From Chloroflexota bacterium (GTDB taxonomy: Bacteria; Chloroflexota; Anaerolineae; Promineifilales; Promineifilaceae), in NCBI GenBank assembly GCA_024277135.1, contig JAJRVV010000002.1:1-36471 (forward strand): a DNA stretch of 36,471 nucleotides, written 5' to 3'. The notes under the pieces are model-generated. The model did no database searches, was not told the origin of the DNA, and saw only the letters and a program-made list of their open reading frames with translations. Positions 32,066 through 36,471 of this stretch are shown here, piece after piece. Made by a program: the position numbers and the translations under genes. Numbering within the stretch: position 1 is the stretch's first letter; each line of letters starts with the position of its first letter.

Positions 32066-32338
32066 TTATCGAGTTTTTATGGCGCTGATGAGACTATATA
32101 AAGTAAAGATGCCCCACACGGCCGTTTCCCACACTTGAGCGCTGGTTCCGGCCAGGCCAATACTTACAAAAACAAAACTAATCCAAAAAAATCGTTGAAA
32201 AGAGAGCGCCTCCAGTTGTTCTTTGAGCCGCCGACCTTCCATACCGGCCAGCCAATGATGGTAACTGAAATCAGCCAGCAAAATGGATAATCCGACAATC
32301 CAAAAACTACTAAATAAAACCGAAACCCAATCAATCAC
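32066..32338 (-). CDS. Small membrane protein, first gene of the operon
   Basis: A 90-residue protein with three hydrophobic segments (about 5-22, 50-68 and 70-86) and a short charged loop (GMEGRRLKEQLEAL). The family is not recognised. The GTG start at 32338 is favoured because a promoter -10 ends 9 nt upstream; AGGAT lies only 2 nt before it. The BY-kinase gene follows after 29 nt. It could be an accessory subunit of the Wzz/kinase complex, but nothing in the sequence shows that. Confidence 0.55.
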   Translation of the reverse strand: MIDWVSVLFSSFWIVGLSILLADFSYHHWLAGMEGRRLKEQLEALSFQRFFWISFVFVSIGLAGTSAQVWETAVWGIFTLYSLISAIKTR

Positions 32339-32535
32339 AATCCTGTGAGTATAGCATATGGCGGTATGCCCTCAAAACCAAAGATGATGGGACACAACGA
32401 CCCGCAGAGGCGATATTTGATGCACTTGATTTTTACGTTAAAATTGCTGGACTCACCCAACTGCGCGATATGATTGCCGGCTATCTTGCCGTCATGTACA
32501 AGATGGCGGAGGAACAATCAACAATCAACAGCTAA
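32314..32535 (+). pseudogene. Possible remnant of an unidentified ORF
   Basis: This frame is open for 74 codons and reads like protein in its second half (EAIFDALDFYVKIAGLTQLR, then DMIAGYLAVMYKMAEEQ). It has no start codon before ATG 32470. It ends inside the heptamer repeat, which supplies its last residues and stop. It may be the 3' end of a gene whose front was lost when the operon promoter region was joined to it. The family is not recognised and chance is possible. Confidence 0.3.
32348..32375 (-). promoter_or_regulatory. Probable promoter of the 12-gene surface-glycan operon
   Basis: On the minus strand, TTGAGG (32375-32370), a 16-bp spacer and TATACT (32353-32348). The -10 ends 9 nt before GTG 32338, giving a leaderless or near-leaderless transcript. 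No other good promoter was noticed inside the operon. Confidence 0.5.
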
Positions 32536-32551
32536 CAATCAACGATTAACA
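32513..32551 (+). repeat. Degenerate heptanucleotide repeat abutting the carboxyltransferase start codon
   Basis: Units AACAATC / AACAGCT / AACGATT run directly into ATG 32552, replacing any normal ribosome binding site. The unit is related to the intragenic (CAACAAT)n at 6421. Confidence 0.75.
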
Positions 32552-34162
32552 ATGGACGTTCTTGAATCCCAACTTGATACTCGCAGCCACGAATTTCAGG
32601 CCAACCGCCAGGCGATGCTGGCGCTGGTGGCTGAATTGAACCAGAAGCTGGCGCAGGGGCGGGCGGGTAATCCCCGCGGCGCGGCCAAGATGAAAAAGCG
32701 GGGCAAACTGCTGCCGCGCGAACGGGTGGAGCGCATCCTCGATTCCAACACGCCGTTTTTGGAGTTGTGCCCGCTGGCGGCACTGGACATGTACAACAAT
32801 GAAGCCGTCGGCGCGTCCAGCATCGCCGGAATCGGCGTCGTCAGCGGGGTGGAATGTCTGCTCATGTTCAACGACCCCACCATCAAGGGGGGCGCCATCT
32901 ACCCAATGAGCCTGCAAAAGACGCTGCGCATCCAGCAAATCGCCTTTGAGAACCGGCTGCCGTTGATTTTGGGGATTGAGTCGGCCGGGGCCAACCTGCA
33001 ATACCAGGCGGAGATTTTTGTGGCAGGGGGGCGGGTGTTTGCCAACCAGGCGCGGCTTTCCGGCGCCGGCATCCCCCAAATCGCGCTGGTGTTTGGCTCC
33101 TCCACTGCTGGCGGCGCGTACAACGTCGGCCTCAGCGATTACACGGTGCTGGTGCGCGGGCAGGCGAAGGCGTTTTTGGGCGGGCCGCCGCTGGTGAAGA
33201 TGGCGACAGGAGAGGAGGCGGATGATGAGACGTTGGGCGGGGCGGAAATGCACACGGCCGTCTCCGGGCTGGGCGATTACTTGGCCGAAGACGATGTGGA
33301 CGCGCTGCGCATCGGCCGCCTGATCATGGCCCAACTCAACCGGCGTAAACCGGCGGCGACTTTGAACCGCCGCCAGACGCCGGAACCGCCCCGTTACGAT
33401 CCAGACGAACTGATGGGCGTCATCCCGGTCAGCGACCGCATCCCGTTCGACATGCGCGAGGTGATCGCCCGGGTGGTGGACGGCTCCCGCTTCCTCGAAT
33501 TCAAGCGGGATTATGGCCCCACCCTCATCGCCGGCCACGCCCACATTGACGGCTATCCGGTGGGCGTTTTGGCGAATAACGGCGTCCTCTTTTCCGAATG
33601 CGCCCACAAAGCGGCCCAGTTCATCCAACTGTGCAACCAGTCGCGCGCGCCGCTGGTTTACCTGCACAACATCACCGGTTTCATGGTCGGCTCAAAATAC
33701 GAGCGGGGCGGCATCATCAAGCACGGTTCCAGCATGATCAACGCCGTCGCTAACAGCGCTGTCCCCCAATTTTCGCTGATCGTGGGCGGCTCTTACGGCG
33801 CCGGCAACTATGCCATGTGCGGCCGGGGGTACGACCCGCGCTTCCTCTGGACGTGGCCCAACAGCCGGGTGGCGGTGATGGGCGGCGAGCAGGCGGCCGG
33901 GGTGCTGGCGCTGGTGCAGGCGGAAGCGGCGCGGAAGCGGGGTGAAGAACCGGACGAGAACGCTATCCGGATGGCGCTAATGATGACCCGGCAAAAGTTT
34001 GACGCCGAATCTACCGCTTACTTCGGCACGGCCCGCCTTTGGGATGATGGCGTCATTGACCCCCGCCATACCCGCCGGGTGTTGAGCATTGGCTTATCGG
34101 TGGCGCATAATGTGGATTTTGTGAGTGGGGGGGGACGGCCGTATGGCGTCTTTCGCCTGTAA
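32552..34162 (+). CDS. Acyl-CoA carboxylase, carboxyltransferase (beta) subunit
   Basis: A 536-residue biotin-dependent carboxyltransferase of the propionyl/methylcrotonyl/geranyl-CoA carboxylase type. The N-half has KLLPRERVERILD, GIGVVSGVECLLMFNDPTIKGG and SAGANL. The C-half has GAEMHTAVSGLGDYLAEDD, HKAAQFIQLCNQ, VYLHNITGFMVG and GSYGAGNYAMCGRGYDP. It transfers CO2 from carboxybiotin to an acyl-CoA. The pairing with an acyl-CoA dehydrogenase and a biotin carboxylase suggests branched-chain or isoprenoid acid breakdown (liu/atu-like), but the substrate cannot be fixed from sequence. ATG 32552 is preferred to 32474 because the earlier codons are repeat-derived. The usual ribosome binding site is missing; the heptamer repeat takes its place. 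Confidence 0.85.
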   Translation: MDVLESQLDTRSHEFQANRQAMLALVAELNQKLAQGRAGNPRGAAKMKKRGKLLPRERVERILDSNTPFLELCPLAALDMYNNEAVGASSIAGIGVVSGVECLLMFNDPTIKGGAIYPMSLQKTLRIQQIAFENRLPLILGIESAGANLQYQAEIFVAGGRVFANQARLSGAGIPQIALVFGSSTAGGAYNVGLSDYTVLVRGQAKAFLGGPPLVKMATGEEADDETLGGAEMHTAVSGLGDYLAEDDVDALRIGRLIMAQLNRRKPAATLNRRQTPEPPRYDPDELMGVIPVSDRIPFDMREVIARVVDGSRFLEFKRDYGPTLIAGHAHIDGYPVGVLANNGVLFSECAHKAAQFIQLCNQSRAPLVYLHNITGFMVGSKYERGGIIKHGSSMINAVANSAVPQFSLIVGGSYGAGNYAMCGRGYDPRFLWTWPNSRVAVMGGEQAAGVLALVQAEAARKRGEEPDENAIRMALMMTRQKFDAESTAYFGTARLWDDGVIDPRHTRRVLSIGLSVAHNVDFVSGGGRPYGVFRL

Positions 34163-34173
34163 TATAGTAATTT

Positions 34174-34406
34174 CCTCGTTCCACGCTCTGCGTGGAATGT
34201 CTTGTCAGACACTCTGCGTCAGCAATTCCAATCGTGGCCATGTTTGTTGGGCGTGGGCGAGATGGCGCGGAATTAGCGTCACCCGTTGATCCAAAATTAG
34301 GCCGCGCCATCCCGCCCCTACGACGGCATCATTGGAATTGCTGGTTCTGCGTTGGGCAGAACGCAAAGCGTCCCGGTATTCTCACATAAAACGTGGGAAC
34401 GAGAGG
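34174..34406. repeat. Three nested palindromic elements between carboxyltransferase and dehydrogenase genes
   Basis: Outer arms: CCTCGTTCCACG (34174-34185) against CGTGGGAACGAGAGG (34392-34406), imperfect. A small hairpin TTCCACG-CTCTG-CGTGGAA (34179-34197) uses the same left arm. Middle arms: perfect 13 bp, CAGCAATTCCAAT (34220-34232) against 34331-34343. Inner arms: 34255-34270 against 34302-34317, 15 of 16 matching. The arrangement suggests successive insertion of small non-coding elements into one another. No gene is seen in 34163-34425. Confidence 0.75.
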
Positions 34407-34425
34407 GCGAGAAAAGGTGACACAC

Positions 34426-35589
34426 ATGAGTTCCATTTACTTCAACGACGAACACGACTCCTTGCGCCAACTGGTACGCAATTTTGTGGAGACGGAAATC
34501 AACCCGCGCGCCGAGGAATGGGAAGCGGCGGGCATTTTCCCGGCGCGCGAGTTGTTCAAAAAATTGGGCGATTTGGGACTGCTGGGATTGACCTATCCTG
34601 AAAAATATGGCGGCGGCGGCGTGGATTATTGGTACCAGACCGTCTTTCTGGAGGAAATCGGCCGGGCGGAGAGCGCGGGGGCGGCGCTGGGCATCGCCGT
34701 GCAGACCGACATGGCTACCCCGGCATTGGCCGAACATGGCACGGAGGCGCAGAAGGAGAAATTCCTGCGCCCGGCCATCGCCGGCGACGCCGTTTTCGCC
34801 ATCGCCGTCAGCGAACCGGACGCCGGTTCCGACGTGGCCGCCATCCGCACCCGCGCCGTGCCGGACGGGAATGATTACCTCATCAACGGCTCCAAAATGT
34901 GGATCACCAACGGGGCGCAGGCGGATTACCTGACCCTGTTGGCGCGGACGGATGACGGCGGGGGCGGTTTTCGCGGCATGTCGCTGATCATCGTGCCTAC
35001 GGATGCGCCGGGGGTCGGCGTCAGCCGCAAGCTGGACAAGCTGGGATACCGCAGCAGCGATACGGCTATCCTCACTTTTGAGGACGCGCGCGTGTCCCAG
35101 GCCAACCGGATTGGGCCGGAGGGGATGGGCTTCATGTTGCAAATGCGTCAGTTCCAGGTGGAGCGATTGTCAGGTTCGTTGATGACGGCCGCCATGCTGG
35201 ACAAGGTGGTGCAAAGAACCATCGCGTACACGCGAGAACGGCGCGCTTTCGGCAAACCGCTCATCGAAAACCAGTGGATTTACTTCAAGTTGAGCGAGCT
35301 GCTGACGGAAATCGAGGCGCTGCGCCAGTTGAATTATCATTGCGTGCGTAGGCTGGTCGCCGGGCAAGACATGACGCGGGAGGCTTCGATGGCCAAGCTG
35401 AAGGCGGGGCGGCTGGCGCGACAGGTGACGGATACCTGTTTGCAGTTTCACGGCGGCATGGGGTATGTGGAGGAGTATCCGATGGCGCGTTATTTCCGGG
35501 ATGCGCGGCTGATTTCGATTGGCGGCGGCGCGGATGAGGTGATGTTGGGGATTATCGCCAAGTATGCCGGGATTTTGCCGGGGCGGTAG
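34426..35589 (+). CDS. Acyl-CoA dehydrogenase
   Basis: A 387-residue FAD enzyme that makes the alpha,beta double bond in an acyl-CoA and passes electrons to ETF. Motifs: AIAVSEPDAGSDVAAIRTRA (FAD/substrate signature 1), YLINGSKMWITNGAQAD, RRAFGKPLIENQW, and QFHGGMGYVEEYPMARYFRD (signature 2). At the position of the MCAD catalytic Glu it has GGGADE rather than YEGT. The base is therefore probably the helix-G Glu in FQVERLSG, as in isovaleryl-CoA and long-chain dehydrogenases. This fits an isovaleryl- or citronellyl-type role next to an acyl-CoA carboxylase. ATG 34426 is chosen for AAAGGTG about 8 nt upstream and a family-like N-terminus. Confidence 0.9.
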   Translation: MSSIYFNDEHDSLRQLVRNFVETEINPRAEEWEAAGIFPARELFKKLGDLGLLGLTYPEKYGGGGVDYWYQTVFLEEIGRAESAGAALGIAVQTDMATPALAEHGTEAQKEKFLRPAIAGDAVFAIAVSEPDAGSDVAAIRTRAVPDGNDYLINGSKMWITNGAQADYLTLLARTDDGGGGFRGMSLIIVPTDAPGVGVSRKLDKLGYRSSDTAILTFEDARVSQANRIGPEGMGFMLQMRQFQVERLSGSLMTAAMLDKVVQRTIAYTRERRAFGKPLIENQWIYFKLSELLTEIEALRQLNYHCVRRLVAGQDMTREASMAKLKAGRLARQVTDTCLQFHGGMGYVEEYPMARYFRDARLISIGGGADEVMLGIIAKYAGILPGR

Positions 35590-35593
35590 GGGA

Positions 35594-35663
35594 TGACAAG
35601 GTGACAAGGTGACAAGGTGATCACCCGTCACCCACCACTCGCAAACCTGCAAACTTGCAAACT
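35594..35663 (+). repeat. Two short octamer tandem repeats between acyl-CoA dehydrogenase and biotin carboxylase
   Basis: Three TGACAAGG units (35594-35617) are followed by TGATCACC, giving the palindrome GGTGATCACC. Then three units of the type YYGCAAAC (35639-35663) are followed by seven A and the start codon. They lie in an otherwise tight intergenic gap of 82 bp and leave no ordinary ribosome binding site. Confidence 0.75.
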
Positions 35664-35671
35664 AAAAAAAC

Positions 35672-36471
35672 ATGATAACTTCCATATTGATTGCGAATCG
35701 AGGGGAGATTGCGTGCCGGGTGGCGCGGACATGCCGCCGGTTGGGGATTCGGCCGGTGGGGGTGTTTACGGCTGTTGACGCTGACGCGCTTCATGTGCAA
35801 ACGATTGACGATGCGGTGCAAATCCCTTCCTATCTGGACGGCCGTGCCATTCTGGACGCCGCTCGCCGTGCTGGAGCCGATGCCATTCACCCCGGCTATG
35901 GCTTTCTGGCAGAAAACGCCGGCTTTGCCCGCGAATGTGCCGGGGCTGGATTCATCTTCATCGGCCCGTCGCCGGAAGCCATCGCCCTGATGGGGGATAA
36001 ACGAGCGGCGCGGCAGGCGGCGGTAAAGGCGGGCGCGCCGGTGATTCCAGGGTATGACGGCCGTGACCCATCCGATGACGCTTTTTTGACCGCCGCCCAA
36101 CAAATCGGCTACCCGGTGATGGTGAAGGCGGCGGTTGGCGGCGGCGGTAAAGGAATGCGGTTGGTTTCTGATTCAGCCGACCTGCCGGACGCGCTGGCGG
36201 CGGCGCGGCGGGAGGCGGAAAAAGCTTTCGGTTTGGGCGACCTGCTTTTGGAAAAAGCGCTGGTTCGGCCCCGGCACATCGAAGTGCAGGTGTTTGGTGA
36301 CGCCCACGGAAACGTGATCTATTTGGGTGAGCGGGATTGCTCGATTCAGCGGCGACATCAGAAGATCATCGAGGAATCGCCGGCGCCGGGGATTTCGGCG
36401 GAGCTGCGGGCGCGATTGGGGAAGACGGCCGTCACCCTGGCCCGCGCCATCCACTACGCCAACGCCGGTAC
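35672..36471 (+). CDS. Biotin carboxylase (alpha) subunit of acyl-CoA carboxylase, 5' part
   Basis: The gene is open to the window end (266 codons seen), so only the N-terminal part is here. It begins MITSILIANRGEIACRVART, the standard biotin-carboxylase opening. It continues with ADAIHPGYGFLAENAGFA, IFIGPSPEAIALMGDK, the ATP-grasp glycine loop AAVGGGGKGMRLV, and RPRHIEVQVFGD with ERDCSIQRRHQK. It carboxylates biotin with ATP and bicarbonate for the carboxyltransferase encoded at 32552. Family members of this alpha type run about 650-680 residues with a C-terminal biotinyl domain, which would lie outside the window. It probably forms an operon with the dehydrogenase. Confidence 0.9.
   Translation, partial: MITSILIANRGEIACRVARTCRRLGIRPVGVFTAVDADALHVQTIDDAVQIPSYLDGRAILDAARRAGADAIHPGYGFLAENAGFARECAGAGFIFIGPSPEAIALMGDKRAARQAAVKAGAPVIPGYDGRDPSDDAFLTAAQQIGYPVMVKAAVGGGGKGMRLVSDSADLPDALAAARREAEKAFGLGDLLLEKALVRPRHIEVQVFGDAHGNVIYLGERDCSIQRRHQKIIEESPAPGISAELRARLGKTAVTLARAIHYANAG

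Larger units (their letters stand above)
2080..36432. repeat. Highly iterated palindrome ACGGCCGT, about 63 copies
   Basis: Counted by eye, the palindrome ACGGCCGT, most often within GACGGCCGTC, occurs about 63 times from 2080-2087 to 36425-36432. An 8-mer is expected about once per 65 kb in random DNA, somewhat more at high GC. Copies lie inside genes in several frames (giving Thr-Ala-Val or Arg-Pro) and between genes. None was found in 1-1830, in 4225-5610, in the S1 gene, or between 29740 and 32110. Confidence 0.9.

Overview
The window looks like a contig from an uncultured Chloroflexota bacterium, probably of the Anaerolineae/Ardenticatenia type. This is an inference from the gene content: DUF4012, DUF2723 and GT-C membrane proteins, Thr/Pro-rich surface proteins, gingipain-like C25 proteins, a monoderm-style LysM lipoprotein, ClpC next to a four-domain S1 protein, and promoters placed almost on top of start codons. 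Most of the DNA is GC-rich and carries the palindromic octamer ACGGCCGT about 63 times by eye, a HIP1-like genomic signature. The octamer is absent from 1-1830 and from about 4225-5610, which are also AT-richer and hold mobile DNA.

Region 1 (1-5660) is a mobile island around one resident gene. It opens with an integron attC-like site (32-138), a small cassette-type membrane protein (192-620) and a broken Asp-box beta-propeller gene (687-1826). The resident gene (1879-4224) fuses an APH-type kinase to a class-III aminotransferase. Its stop codon abuts a second attC-like site on the opposite strand. That site is split by a 728-nt group II intron with no reverse-transcriptase ORF (4303-5030, minus). 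An IS200-type tnpA with a frameshifted tail follows.

Region 2 (5665-12156) holds a GT-C glycosyltransferase, a heptanucleotide repeat array of about 278 bp, an O-antigen-ligase-like protein, a convergent membrane Ser/Thr kinase and a LysM lipoprotein. Region 3 (12187-16034) is a shared terminator and the S1-clpC operon with its own promoter.

Region 4 (16126-32338, minus) is one apparent 12-gene operon with no intergenic gap above about 51 bp. In order of transcription it encodes a small membrane protein, a Wzz/BY-kinase, an FN3-like membrane protein, an orphan PqqD, a 1170-aa C25 protein with a C-terminal DUF11 domain, an FN3-like Thr/Pro surface protein, a C25 lipoprotein, a flippase-like membrane protein, a GT2 fused to a sugar-1-phosphate transferase, a DUF2723 GT-C protein, a DUF4012 protein and a Thr/Pro-rich anchored protein. 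Both C25 proteins carry an N-terminal module resembling that of PorU, the C25 sortase of the Bacteroidota type IX system. I propose a surface-glycan assembly locus with C25 enzymes that process or attach surface proteins. This is the best candidate here for an undescribed system.

Region 5 (32552-36471, plus) is an acyl-CoA catabolic cluster: carboxyltransferase, acyl-CoA dehydrogenase and biotin carboxylase (cut by the window end). Short tandem repeats or nested palindromes separate the genes. No rRNA, tRNA or CRISPR array was recognised.
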